From Lachnospiraceae bacterium (lineage in GTDB: Bacteria; Bacillota; Clostridia; Lachnospirales; Lachnospiraceae): a stretch of DNA of 53,975 nt. Positions 16,533 through 25,295 of the stretch are shown piece after piece. The stretch is from contig JAILBQ010000063.1 of NCBI GenBank assembly GCA_024680815.1, forward strand, positions 1-53,975. The letters are read 5' to 3'. The position numbers were made by a program, and so were the translations under genes. Positions within the stretch are counted from its first letter, which is position 1. Every line of letters starts with the position of its first letter. The notes beneath the pieces were generated by a model. The model was not told the origin of the DNA. It made no database searches and was given only the letters and a program-made list of their open reading frames with translations.

Positions 16533-17500
16533 CGGAAAGGATTAGAATGAGTCAGCATCATAATACCGGACAAAACCTTAAAGTATTGATCGCGCTTCTT
16601 CTCATTCTGTGTCTGACCGGCTGCGCCAAAAGGACTGAAGGAGGGGAAACGGATACTGGTAAGGGCTTTGTGACCTGGTATCTGAATACCCAGGGAGATG
16701 CCCTGAGTGCCGTACGGGTTCGGGATATCCGGGAGGTTACGGTAGATACTGCGCTGGAGCTTCTTTCCGAGGCTCCGGGAAGCCGGAGCGACGCGGCGGG
16801 TGTACAGGTTTTGCTTGGCAATATAACAAAGGTGAAGGATTATTCCTTAAGTCACGGACGCCTTACATTGGACTTTACGACAGACTATTCCAACCTTACG
16901 GGGCCGCTGGAGGTATTGTTTCGTGCCTCGGTGGTTCAGACCCTGTGTCAGGTCCCGGAGGTGGAGCTGGTGCTTTTTACTGTGGGCGGCGCGCCTTTAA
17001 TGGATTCCAATGAAAAAGAAGTCGGGCTTATGGGCAGGGATACCTTTATTGAGAACACCGGAACTGAGTTCAACTCCTATGAAAAAACCACTCTGACTCT
17101 GTATTTTGCCAATGAAAAGGGTACGGATTTAAGAAAGGTGGAAACCGTGGAAATACATAATACCAATATTCCGCTGGAACGGCTTGTCATGCAGGAGCTT
17201 ATAAAAGGACCGGAACAGCCCGGAGTTTTTCCGACACTTCCGCCGGAAACAAAATTAAACAGCATTTCCGTAAAGGACAAAATCTGCTATGTAAGTCTGG
17301 ATTCACTGGCTTCCGACAGCCCTTCCAATGTTTCCGAAGAGGTGGAGCTGTTTTCAGTTGTAAACTCCCTGACCGAGCTCCCCGGAATCAATCGGGTACA
17401 GCTTTCGATTAACGGCGATTCGGACAGGATGCTGCGGCAGAACATGGATCTTTCCGTTATCTACGAAAAAAATACCGAGCTCATAGAAGACAGCGAATAA
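16529..17500 (+). CDS. GerMN-domain lipoprotein
   Basis: A 323-residue lipoprotein whose start overlaps the kinase stop (ATGA); an alternative ATG lies at 16547. The signal peptide (LKVLIALLLILCLTGC) ends in a lipobox with Cys32. Two GerMN-type repeats follow. The first is about residues 48-145 (VTWYLNTQGDALSAVRVRDI ... LSHGRLTLDFTTDYSNLTGPLEVLFRASVVQTL ... VELVLFTVGGAPL). The second is about 180-315 (TTLTLYFANEKGTDLRKVE ... LERLVMQELIKGPEQPG ... VSLDSLASDSPSNVSEEVELFSVVNSLTELPGINRVQLSING). GerMN domains occur in spore germination proteins and in lipoproteins next to two-component systems. Placement directly after the kinase suggests it modulates signalling at the cell surface. Confidence 0.88.
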   Translation: MTERIRMSQHHNTGQNLKVLIALLLILCLTGCAKRTEGGETDTGKGFVTWYLNTQGDALSAVRVRDIREVTVDTALELLSEAPGSRSDAAGVQVLLGNITKVKDYSLSHGRLTLDFTTDYSNLTGPLEVLFRASVVQTLCQVPEVELVLFTVGGAPLMDSNEKEVGLMGRDTFIENTGTEFNSYEKTTLTLYFANEKGTDLRKVETVEIHNTNIPLERLVMQELIKGPEQPGVFPTLPPETKLNSISVKDKICYVSLDSLASDSPSNVSEEVELFSVVNSLTELPGINRVQLSINGDSDRMLRQNMDLSVIYEKNTELIEDSE

Positions 17501-17512
17501 CCGGCAGGACAA

Positions 17513-17518
17513 AGGAGG
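17513..17518 (+). promoter_or_regulatory. Ribosome binding site pointing to an ATA start for comEC
   Basis: AGGAGG at 17513-17518 is followed by six bases and then the codon ATA (17525-17527), the ideal distance for a start. The first standard start in frame, GTG 17540, is 21 bases from this site and has no better one. Confidence 0.6.
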
Positions 17519-17524
17519 GATAAT

Positions 17525-19798
17525 ATAAAAAGACCGCTTGTGCTTTTTGCGGCGCTGTTTCTCCTGGCAGTGTTTATTCTGGATAAAATCCGTCCTCCGG
17601 AACTCTATTCCGACGAAACGGACGAAGGAGAAACGATAAGCGTCATCGGTACTGTTTCAGACAGATACCTTAAAAACAATTCACAAATTCTGGAAATTCA
17701 AAATGCCGTTATTTCAACGGAGCTTCAGAAAACACAGAAAAACAGAGAAAAACACGGTGTCCTTTGCTATCTCGCAGAGAATACCGGGGAGCTCCCAAGG
17801 ATCGGAAGTGATGTTGTCATACGGGGAAAAAAGGGCCTGTTTCAGGCCGCCCGTAATCCCGGGCAGTTTGATTACCGGATGTATGAAGCGATCCGGGGCA
17901 TGGACTATTGTCTCTTCCGGGCGGAAATAATCCGTAAGGACACTTCCTTCAGACCGTTCGCTGAACTGGGCACTCGCCTTAAGGAGCGTATGGGGGCGAT
18001 TTTTGAAAAATATGCGGATGAGGAGGACGCCGGAATTTTAAAGGCCATGACTTTGGGAGACCGCGGAAGCCTTGATCCGGAAATAAGAGAGCTGTACCGC
18101 CGGGCCGGAATTGCCCATGTGCTGAGTATAAGCGGACTTCATATTTCGCTTTTGGGATACGGATTATTTAAGCTCCTTAAACGGATCGGAGCGAAAAAGG
18201 GTGTTTCGGCCCTTATCGGGGTGATCCTCATGGCCTGTTATTGTATGATAACGGGAAACGCGGTATCCACGGTACGCGCGGCAGGGATGTTTGCTCTTTG
18301 TGCTATCGCGGACGGGATCGGGCGAACCTATGACCTTTTGAGCGCGCTCTCTCTTACTTTAATTCTGATGCTCCTCGCCCGCCCGCTCCTTATTCATGAT
18401 TCCGGCTTTCTGCTTTCCTTTACGGCCGTACTGGGCATAGGACTGGGAGATACGATATTTAAGGAGGGGCTGGGGATAGTCTCCGAAAAACCTTTGACCG
18501 AGAAGTTTTTATCCGGCCTGAGAGCAAATCTGTCCGTTAATCTTATGACCTTTCCGGTGACGGTTTTCTTCTTTTTTCAGTTTTCTCTGTTGTCACCCGT
18601 TCTGAACATGATTCTTGTTCCGTTTATGGGTGTGCTTCTTTTGTCATCTTTTTCTCTGGCCCTTACGGGGCTTATAATTCCGGCGGCAGCATTTATTCCG
18701 GCGGCGTTATGTCATTTTATTCTCATACTTTATGAAGGGGGTTGCAGAATATGCGAAAGCATTCCGGGAACAATACTGACAGCGGGAAAACCTCGGGTAT
18801 TACAGCTTGTTATCTATTACATTATGTTTGCGGTTCTTTTGTTTTCGGGAAAGAAAATATCGGAAAAGCCTGCCGCGGAAGATTTTATCGGAAAATTAAA
18901 AAAGACCGCGTATATCATTGCCGTCACGGTCCTTCCGGGGATTCTCCTTTTTCGGGGCGGGAGCGGGCTGGAAATAACCGCATTGGATATAGGACAGGGT
19001 GACTGCATTTATATAAAGACCCCGGAGAACCTTACAATGCTTATTGACTGCGGAAGCTCATCGGAAAGTTCGATTGCCCGCTACAGGGTGGTTCCCTTTC
19101 TTCGCTCCAGAGGAGTTAAGGATATTGATTTTTGTATTGTGACACATACCGACGCGGATCATATCAACGGATTTGAGGAGCTTTTTTCCATGAAAAAAGG
19201 AGAGGGGGTGGAAGTGCGTTGTCTGCTTATGCCCTCAGTCGGAGATCCGGATGACACGTACGTAAGACTGGAGGAAGAAGCCGGAAAAGCCGGATGTCAG
19301 ATAGGTTATCTATGCGCGGGGGAGACGATTTCCTGCGGGAAGACGGAGTTTCGCTGTCTGCATCCCGTTCATGGCTTCTGTTCGGAAAACAAAAATACGG
19401 AATCAGTTGTGATGGAAATGACTATGGGAGATTTTTCGGCGGTATTTACCGGAGATGTTCAGGAGGAAGGAGAAGCGGCGGCCGCCGCTGCACTTTCCGG
19501 AAGCTGTACATTACTGAAGGTGGCTCATCACGGTTCGAAAAATTCCTCGACCGGGGAGTTCCTTTCCCGGGCCTCTCCGAAGCTGGCCTTTATTTCCTGC
19601 GGAAGGAAAAACCGGTACGGACATCCCCATGCCGAGGCGCTGGAGAGGATAGAACGCTATACGGAAAATATCTTTATTACAGCGGAATGCGGAGCGGTTA
19701 CGCTGAATACCAAAGACGGGCGTACCATTCGTGTTTCAGGATTTATCTCATCTGCCGGAAAAGCAGAGGGCCGCAAAATACGCGGCAGGAAGGAGTAA
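17525..19798 (+). CDS. comEC: ComEC/Rec2-type DNA internalisation channel protein
   Basis: ComEC forms the membrane channel through which single-stranded DNA enters during transformation. The protein of about 757 residues has an N-terminal helix, a DUF4131-like OB region, and a polytopic Competence domain (AHVLSISGLHISLLGYGLFKLL; about 180-430). A C-terminal metallo-beta-lactamase domain (about 480-745) has LDIGQGDCIYIKTP, the metal motif HTDADH at 541-546, FTGDVQEEGE and VAHHGSKNSST. I place the start at ATA 17525. AGGAGG sits six bases upstream, and reading from there gives MKRPLVLFAALFLLAVF, an N terminus like other ComEC proteins. The conventional alternative is GTG 17540. The downstream surface-protein gene follows after one base. 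Confidence 0.93.
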   Translation: MKRPLVLFAALFLLAVFILDKIRPPELYSDETDEGETISVIGTVSDRYLKNNSQILEIQNAVISTELQKTQKNREKHGVLCYLAENTGELPRIGSDVVIRGKKGLFQAARNPGQFDYRMYEAIRGMDYCLFRAEIIRKDTSFRPFAELGTRLKERMGAIFEKYADEEDAGILKAMTLGDRGSLDPEIRELYRRAGIAHVLSISGLHISLLGYGLFKLLKRIGAKKGVSALIGVILMACYCMITGNAVSTVRAAGMFALCAIADGIGRTYDLLSALSLTLILMLLARPLLIHDSGFLLSFTAVLGIGLGDTIFKEGLGIVSEKPLTEKFLSGLRANLSVNLMTFPVTVFFFFQFSLLSPVLNMILVPFMGVLLLSSFSLALTGLIIPAAAFIPAALCHFILILYEGGCRICESIPGTILTAGKPRVLQLVIYYIMFAVLLFSGKKISEKPAAEDFIGKLKKTAYIIAVTVLPGILLFRGGSGLEITALDIGQGDCIYIKTPENLTMLIDCGSSSESSIARYRVVPFLRSRGVKDIDFCIVTHTDADHINGFEELFSMKKGEGVEVRCLLMPSVGDPDDTYVRLEEEAGKAGCQIGYLCAGETISCGKTEFRCLHPVHGFCSENKNTESVVMEMTMGDFSAVFTGDVQEEGEAAAAAALSGSCTLLKVAHHGSKNSSTGEFLSRASPKLAFISCGRKNRYGHPHAEALERIERYTENIFITAECGAVTLNTKDGRTIRVSGFISSAGKAEGRKIRGRKE

Positions 19799-19799
19799 A

Positions 19800-22403
19800 A
19801 TGAAGTATATATACAAAAAAGGGAAACTTATTTTTATGATTCTGATGGCTGTCATGCTGGTGTTTACCCGGGGAGGCACTTTTACACAGCTATCTCTCTA
19901 CGCCGGGGAGGCAGCAGAAGAAGAGGATAAAGAGAACGGGAATGAAAGCGAAGAGGAGAAGCAGGATACCGGGGAAAGCGAAGAAGAACTTCCGGCGGAG
20001 GAAGAGGAAACGGCGGAAATACCGGAGGAGGATAAGCTGCAGGAAGAGACGAAACGGGGAAATGAAAGTCAAGCCGGGTTGGATATACCGGTTGAAGAAA
20101 CCGAAGCGCCTGAAGTGACAATTGAACAGGCCGGAGATCAGAGCCCGACATTAACATTAAATTGCACGGAACACAGAAAAACAGGCAGGTGGGTCGACTA
20201 TTACATATGTACACTTACCGCAAAATCCAATTCGGGAAAACCGATAAAATGGATTCAATACGGCAGAAGCGGAAAGCAGGAGGAATGGCCCGGCGGGAGC
20301 AGTGTAACCTTCAACCATAAGGAAAACGGAACCAAGATAATTACGGTGACGGATGAAGCCGGAAATTCCAGTTCCGTCAATCTTGTTTATGATAATGTCG
20401 ACTGGTTCTCACCCGTTATCACTTCGGCAAAATTTGTTTATGACGGAGAAAAGGTGAACGGGAAGACAAAAGCCGGACATATTCTGATAGAAAGTGCTTA
20501 CGATGATCAGTTCGGAATGGCCGAAAAACCCTACTCAATAACTACTGACAGGGAGTTGGCCATCAAATATGCATACGAGCCTTTTCATGATTTTTCCAAA
20601 ATACCTCCCTGGAAATCCGAAGGAACATTTGAGATTACAAAAAACGGAAACTATTATCTTCTGGCACTGGATGACGGAGGAAGTGTAGGGTACAGGGAAA
20701 TAGTGGTATCGGAATTTGATTTTGACGGGCCGGGAGTATCCGTTAAGGGAAATGCCGACGAAGTCAACGGCTGCACAAAATCCGAGGAAGTGGTCGTTTC
20801 AGCCTATGATTCCGGAGCGGGAATTGTCGGAAACGCTTTTTCCTTTGACGGCGGCAAAAGCTGGACTGATAAAAAAAGTATCATCATAACGAACAATCAG
20901 CCCGTCAATGTTGTGGTTAAGGACGGACTGGAAAACAGAACCGAATACCGATATGAATCGAAACGGAAATTTGACAACGAAGGTCCGGAGATTAATGATT
21001 TCAGTGAAGTCTCTCCCGTGGAATATAAGGGAAAGGTCGGGCTGGTTATAGTGGATGTCAATGCGGAGGATAAGGGTTCTCAGGTGAGCGAAAACGGCTA
21101 TTCTTTCGATGGCGGCGGGAGCTGGCAGTCTTCGCATGTCTGTGAACTGAAAAAGAACGGAACATACATCGTTAAGGTTCGGGACTGGCTTGGAAATGAG
21201 ACTGTAGCCAGAGAAATCAGAATAGATAATATTGATGAGACCCCGCCCGTTATTTCCGGCCTGGAGCAGGAGTTTACAAACAGTGCCGGCGGCTTCGGTA
21301 AAAGCAGACTTGTTACCGTACATGCCCACGATGTTCATTCGGTTATCAGCGGAAACGCGTTTTCGTTTGACGGGGGCGAAACCTGGCAGGAATCACCGCT
21401 TTTTTCGGCGCGCAAAAACGGAAAACTCCGGGTTAAAGTTCGTGATATGTTCGGGAATACCGCTTCGGATGAAATAACGGTGACCGGAATTGATGAGACC
21501 GGGCCGGAGATAAATATAACGGGACTGCCGGACAAGTCGGTTACCGATCCGGTAAAACTTACAATTTCCGTTTCTGATACGGAATCCGGGGTTGAGTCAT
21601 TGTGGTATAAAAACAATACCGTTAATGTACCATCGATTCTTAAACGCTTTGACCTGTCAAACAACGGCGGCGGAGTTGTAAGCGGAAGTGCGGAGGCATC
21701 CATTGCGGTGAACGGAGAATATACGTTTATCTCCTATGACGCTTTGGGAAATATGTCCGAGAAGATCGTTACGATTGACCAGATTAAAAAGAAATCCTCG
21801 GATTCCTCCTCGTCAAAAAAGAAGAAGGGAGGGACGGGGGGAAACGGGAGTTCCCCGGGAGACGACCAGAAAACCATTGTCCTTCCGCCTTCCACCGGAG
21901 GCAGCGGGGAAAACGGCGGGGTAATATCAAAATCTTCTTCCTCCCCGCAGGGAAACCGCGAACTGGATGCCGGAACCGTGAAAATAAAGGGAACCATTTC
22001 CGAGGATGCTCCGGATCCGGGGGCCGCAACCGGTTCGGGCGGGAAAAACCGGGAAAAGGACGGAGGAGATCTTTTCACGGAGGATGAAAGCGAATTGGCA
22101 CAAGAGACTGATGAACCGGTGTTTTCCGAGGAGGAAGAGACTCCGGAGACGGAATATGAGGAGGAACCTTATATGGAGACTGAAGAACACGAAGTGCAGG
22201 AGAATCTTTCAAAGGCGCCGGTGGGGGCCGAACAGCTTATCGCTTCGGTTCAGGAGGAGGAAGAAGAGGGAGGTATCGGTGTTGTTCTGGCCGCAGCGGG
22301 AGCGGTTTTGCTCCTGTCCGGAGCTGTTGTTTTTCTGCTGCTGAAAAGAGGTATAATAAGTACTGAATTTTTAAAGAATTTCGGAGAAATGAAGGAACGA
22401 TAA
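19800..22403 (+). CDS. Membrane-anchored surface protein with 87-residue Ig-like repeats
   Basis: An 867-residue exported protein starting at ATG 19800, behind AGGAG. A signal peptide (KLIFMILMAVMLVF, cleavage near YAG) leads to a very acidic stretch (about 40-110). A beta-rich body follows. Its SFDGG(K/G/E)(S/T)W motif recurs at residues 348, 435 and 522, exactly 87 residues apart, each followed by KNG...VKVRD or an equivalent and by a Gly-Asn turn. These look like three tandem Ig-like/fibronectin-like modules. Next come a Ser/Lys/Gly-rich linker (about 660-730), a second acidic region, a membrane helix near the end (GIGVVLAAAGAVLLLSGAVVFLLL) and a basic cytoplasmic tail. It has no LPxTG motif. 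An adhesin or envelope structural role is inferred. It follows comEC after one base. Confidence 0.8.
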   Translation: MKYIYKKGKLIFMILMAVMLVFTRGGTFTQLSLYAGEAAEEEDKENGNESEEEKQDTGESEEELPAEEEETAEIPEEDKLQEETKRGNESQAGLDIPVEETEAPEVTIEQAGDQSPTLTLNCTEHRKTGRWVDYYICTLTAKSNSGKPIKWIQYGRSGKQEEWPGGSSVTFNHKENGTKIITVTDEAGNSSSVNLVYDNVDWFSPVITSAKFVYDGEKVNGKTKAGHILIESAYDDQFGMAEKPYSITTDRELAIKYAYEPFHDFSKIPPWKSEGTFEITKNGNYYLLALDDGGSVGYREIVVSEFDFDGPGVSVKGNADEVNGCTKSEEVVVSAYDSGAGIVGNAFSFDGGKSWTDKKSIIITNNQPVNVVVKDGLENRTEYRYESKRKFDNEGPEINDFSEVSPVEYKGKVGLVIVDVNAEDKGSQVSENGYSFDGGGSWQSSHVCELKKNGTYIVKVRDWLGNETVAREIRIDNIDETPPVISGLEQEFTNSAGGFGKSRLVTVHAHDVHSVISGNAFSFDGGETWQESPLFSARKNGKLRVKVRDMFGNTASDEITVTGIDETGPEINITGLPDKSVTDPVKLTISVSDTESGVESLWYKNNTVNVPSILKRFDLSNNGGGVVSGSAEASIAVNGEYTFISYDALGNMSEKIVTIDQIKKKSSDSSSSKKKKGGTGGNGSSPGDDQKTIVLPPSTGGSGENGGVISKSSSSPQGNRELDAGTVKIKGTISEDAPDPGAATGSGGKNREKDGGDLFTEDESELAQETDEPVFSEEEETPETEYEEEPYMETEEHEVQENLSKAPVGAEQLIASVQEEEEEGGIGVVLAAAGAVLLLSGAVVFLLLKRGIISTEFLKNFGEMKER

Positions 22404-22430
22404 AAATCAAGTGAATTTCTGAACGCAATG

Positions 22431-22439
22431 TGATAAGAT
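22431..22439 (+). promoter_or_regulatory. Extended -10 box close to the holA start codon
   Basis: TGATAAGAT is an extended -10 (TGnTAAGAT) ending seven bases before the GTG at 22447. No clear -35 is present at 16-18 bp. If used, transcription would begin at or next to the start codon, giving a leaderless holA mRNA. Confidence 0.4.
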
Positions 22440-22504
22440 AGGCTCTGTGAAACAAATCAGTCTCGATATTAAAACAGGAGAATTTCACAGAGTCTATCTT
22501 TTTT
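22435..22504 (+). terminator. Terminator-like 18-bp hairpin spanning the holA start codon
   Basis: AAGATAGGCTCTGTGAAA (22435-22452) is the inverted complement of TTTCACAGAGTCTATCTT (22483-22500) at 17 of 18 positions, and the exception is a G-U pair. The loop is 30 nt. A run of six T (22499-22504) directly follows the stem, as in an intrinsic terminator. The holA GTG (22447-22449) lies inside the left arm. A transcript coming from the upstream operon would form the whole hairpin. A transcript starting near 22446 would lack most of the left arm. Confidence 0.6.
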
Positions 22505-23433
22505 ACGGGAAAGAGGTCTATCTTAAGGAGCAGTACCGTTCTCTTCTGCTGAAGAGTGTGGTCAGTCCCTCTGATACGATGAACTATACCTGCTTTTCGG
22601 GAAAGGATACAGATGCGGAAGAGCTTGTGGAGCTTGCCGGAACCCTTCCGTTTTTTTCCGAGCGGCGGATGATACTGGTACAGGATTCCGGTTTTTTTAA
22701 AAATACCGCGGATGACAGACTGGTAGATTATGTGCGCAATCCTTCCCCTGACACGGTATTGCTTTTCGATGAGACGGAGGTGGATAAGAGAAGCCGTATG
22801 TTCAAAGCGGTTTCGGCCTCCGGCTACGCCGCGGATTTTTCCTCCCCCGACGAGAAGACATTAAAGCAGTGGATTGCAAAACGCTTTGCCGCGGATAATA
22901 AAAAGATCCGGGAAAGTACGGCGGAATTTCTTATGGAGCGTTCCGGGACAGATATGGAAACGCTTTTTAATGAAATCGAAAAGCTGATTTCCTACACGGG
23001 AGAGCGCGGGGAGGTTACGTGTGAGGACATAAAAGCAATTTCGTCCGTGCAGATGACCGATTCCGTGTTTGAGATGCTTGACGCGATCATAGCCCATGAC
23101 AGGATTACCGCCATGAAGCGCTATGATGAGCTTCTGTTTTTAAAAGAACCCCCCATGAAGATTCTGATTCTTCTGGGGAGACAGTTTTCCGCTCTGAAAC
23201 AGGCAAAGAAAATGAAGGCAGAGGGGATGAACCGGGACGAGGTGGCCTCCGCGCTTTCTCTGAAGCCCTTTGTGGCGGGAAAATATCTGAAGCGCGCGGA
23301 AAACCTGTCTTTTTCATGGCTTAAGAACGCCGGAGAGCTTTGCAGAAAAACGGAATCGGATATAAAAAACGGCAGAATTTCCGATAAGCTGGGTGTGGAG
23401 CTCCTGATAGTAAAATATGCGGCAGAGAGGTAA
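22447..23433 (+). CDS. holA: DNA polymerase III subunit delta
   Basis: HolA is the clamp-loader subunit that opens the sliding clamp. The 328-residue protein begins MKQISLDIKTGEFHRVYLFYGKEVYLKEQY, the family's N terminus with its xVYLFYGxExYL signature. It continues with the GTLPFFSERRMILVQDSGFF strand, a central LMERSGTDMETLFNEIEKLISY helix pair and the C-terminal clamp-loader helical domain (ILLGRQFSALKQAKKMKAEGMN ... KPFVAGKYLKRA). The start is GTG 22447 with no ribosome site upstream. It lies in a terminator-like hairpin and seven bases after an extended -10 box. A four-base gap leads to a small gene of unknown role. Confidence 0.93.
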   Translation: MKQISLDIKTGEFHRVYLFYGKEVYLKEQYRSLLLKSVVSPSDTMNYTCFSGKDTDAEELVELAGTLPFFSERRMILVQDSGFFKNTADDRLVDYVRNPSPDTVLLFDETEVDKRSRMFKAVSASGYAADFSSPDEKTLKQWIAKRFAADNKKIRESTAEFLMERSGTDMETLFNEIEKLISYTGERGEVTCEDIKAISSVQMTDSVFEMLDAIIAHDRITAMKRYDELLFLKEPPMKILILLGRQFSALKQAKKMKAEGMNRDEVASALSLKPFVAGKYLKRAENLSFSWLKNAGELCRKTESDIKNGRISDKLGVELLIVKYAAER

Positions 23434-23437
23434 AAAA

Positions 23438-23893
23438 ATGATACCGGAAGCGAATGAACTGTACAAAGACAGATACGGAAACCTGATCCGGGTGATTTCA
23501 CCTGCATCGGATATAACAAGCGGCGAAAGAACCGTGGTTTTTTGCGACATATATGATGCCGCCCGGGTATATACGGCGGCGTTGAAGGATTTTCAGGCAC
23601 TGTATCTGAAAACCCAGCGTCCGGACGACATTTCCCCGGAGCAGCCGGAGATTCAGGACAGCCAGGGGGCGGGAGTGCCGGAAGAGCTTCTTAAGTTTCT
23701 GGACGCTGAAACTTTTGAAGAAAAGCTGGAGATCTTTCACGGTATGAGAGGAATTGCGGATGACGCGCTTATCGATGCCGTGGCCGTGAGTCTTGATACA
23801 GAGATTGCCGCGGGTGCGCTGGAGGACCGGTTTGAAAAGCTGGAAGAGCATTTAAAGACGCTGAAAAAGTATGAATGCAACAGGTTGAGATAA
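23438..23893 (+). CDS. Uncharacterised 151-aa protein, N terminus DUF1653-like
   Basis: I start it at ATG 23438 because GAGAGG lies about eight bases upstream; an in-frame ATG at 23417 is inside holA. Residues about 8-55 (ANELYKDRYGNLIRVISPASDITSGERTVVFCDIYDAARVYTAALKDFQALY) follow the spacing of DUF1653 domains (YxHFKGxxYxVLxxAxHxETxExLVVYxxLY). I offer that as weak similarity only. The rest (about 70-151) is predicted helical, ending in a charged coiled-coil-like stretch (LEDRFEKLEEHLKTLKKYECNRLR). It has no signal peptide or membrane helix. Placement after holA suggests co-transcription, not a shared function. Confidence 0.66.
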   Translation: MIPEANELYKDRYGNLIRVISPASDITSGERTVVFCDIYDAARVYTAALKDFQALYLKTQRPDDISPEQPEIQDSQGAGVPEELLKFLDAETFEEKLEIFHGMRGIADDALIDAVAVSLDTEIAAGALEDRFEKLEEHLKTLKKYECNRLR

Positions 23894-23926
23894 AATACCG
23901 GGACTGAGGCTGAGAAGAAACATCTA

Positions 23927-23955
23927 TTTACAACGCAAAAGAGAGAAATTATAAT
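23927..23955 (+). promoter_or_regulatory. Promoter of glyA
   Basis: TTTACA (23927-23932) and a perfect TATAAT (23950-23955) are separated by 17 bp, about 30 bp before the glyA ATG. Confidence 0.75.
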
Positions 23956-23986
23956 CATATAAGCTGATAAAGAGAGGAGAGTATTA

Positions 23987-25225
23987 ATGTATTCAATGGA
24001 GGAATTAAAAAAGACGGATCCCGAAATCGCGGCGGCCATCGAGGCTGAACAGCAGAGGCAGAATGATCATATTGAACTCATCGCCTCGGAAAACTGGGTC
24101 AGCAAGGCCGTGATGGCCGCTATGGGAAGTGTGCTTACAAATAAATATGCCGAAGGATATCCGGGGCATCGTTATTATGGCGGCTGCGAATGTGTAGACG
24201 TTGTGGAGGAGCTTGCCCGGGAACGCGCGAAGAAATTATTCGGATGCTGCTATGCCAATGTTCAGCCCCATTCCGGAGCGCAGGCAAATATGGCGGTTTT
24301 CTTTGCTCTGATGAAACCGGGCGACACGTTTATGGGTATGAATCTGGATCATGGTGGACATCTCTCCCACGGTTCGCCGGTGAATTTTTCCGGCTCATAT
24401 TTCAACTGTGTTCCGTACGGAGTGGATAAAAACGGTTTTATTGATTATGATGAGGTGCGTTCCATTGCACTTAAGTGCCATCCCAGGCTCATAGTTGCCG
24501 GAGCCAGCGCATATGCAAGACGCATAGATTTTAAGAAGTTCCGGGAAATCGCTGACGAGGCGGGGGCATATCTTATGGTGGATATGGCGCATATCGCCGG
24601 GCTTGTTGCGGGCGGGATGCATGAAAGCCCCATAGGGATCGCCGATGTTGTGACCACCACCACCCATAAAACCCTGCGCGGGCCGCGAGGGGGCCTTATT
24701 CTCGCAACCGAAGAGGCGGCGGATAAGTTCAAGCTTAACAAGGCTATTTTTCCGGGAACGCAGGGCGGGCCGCTGATGCACGTAATAGCCGGGAAAGCAG
24801 TCTGCTTTAAGGAAGCTCTTCAGCCCTCGTTTAAAGAGTATGCGAAAAATATCGTGGAAAACGCGGCGGCTCTCGCTGATAATCTGATAAAGAGAGGTTT
24901 GTCCATTGTTTCGGGAGGAACCGACAATCATCTTATGCTTTTAAATCTGGTTCCTCAGGGGCTTACAGGCAAGGAAGTGGAAAGTCTGCTGGATGAGGCC
25001 CATATAACGGCCAATAAAAACACTATTCCCGGAGACCCTCAGAAGCCCTTTGTGACAAGCGGTATCCGTCTGGGGACCCCGGCGGTGACTACCCGGGGCT
25101 TTGGCAGGGAAGATATGGACAGGGTCGCAGAGGCGATTTCCCTTGTGGTGCTTAAGGGTAAGGACGGAGTCGGTGAAGCACGTGCGATTGTAAAAACGCT
25201 GACAGACCGTTACCCGCTGGAGTGA
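23987..25225 (+). CDS. glyA: Serine hydroxymethyltransferase
   Basis: GlyA interconverts serine and glycine while loading one carbon onto tetrahydrofolate. The 412-residue protein shows [21 protein letters not shown] and [21 protein letters not shown], which bind substrate and cofactor. It has [12 protein letters not shown], and the cofactor lysine in [14 protein letters not shown] (Lys228). The end matches the family ([15 protein letters not shown]). GAGAGGAGAG precedes ATG 23987. It has its own promoter and is followed by a clear terminator, so it appears to be a single-gene unit. It supplies the folate cycle that the dihydrofolate reductase at 37773 also serves. Confidence 0.98.
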   Translation: MYSMEELKKTDPEIAAAIEAEQQRQNDHIELIASENWVSKAVMAAMGSVLTNKYAEGYPGHRYYGGCECVDVVEELARERAKKLFGCCYANVQPHSGAQANMAVFFALMKPGDTFMGMNLDHGGHLSHGSPVNFSGSYFNCVPYGVDKNGFIDYDEVRSIALKCHPRLIVAGASAYARRIDFKKFREIADEAGAYLMVDMAHIAGLVAGGMHESPIGIADVVTTTTHKTLRGPRGGLILATEEAADKFKLNKAIFPGTQGGPLMHVIAGKAVCFKEALQPSFKEYAKNIVENAAALADNLIKRGLSIVSGGTDNHLMLLNLVPQGLTGKEVESLLDEAHITANKNTIPGDPQKPFVTSGIRLGTPAVTTRGFGREDMDRVAEAISLVVLKGKDGVGEARAIVKTLTDRYPLE

Positions 25226-25257
25226 TGGTTTCTGCGTGAGAATTAAGTTCCTTCGTG

Positions 25258-25294
25258 TTACTCAGCGGGGATTTCCTGCTGAGTAATCTTTTCG
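25258..25294 (+). terminator. Intrinsic terminator after glyA
   Basis: A perfect 9-bp stem, TTACTCAGC (25258-25266) with GCTGAGTAA (25278-25286), is followed by TCTTTTC. Confidence 0.82.
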
Positions 25295-25295
25295 T

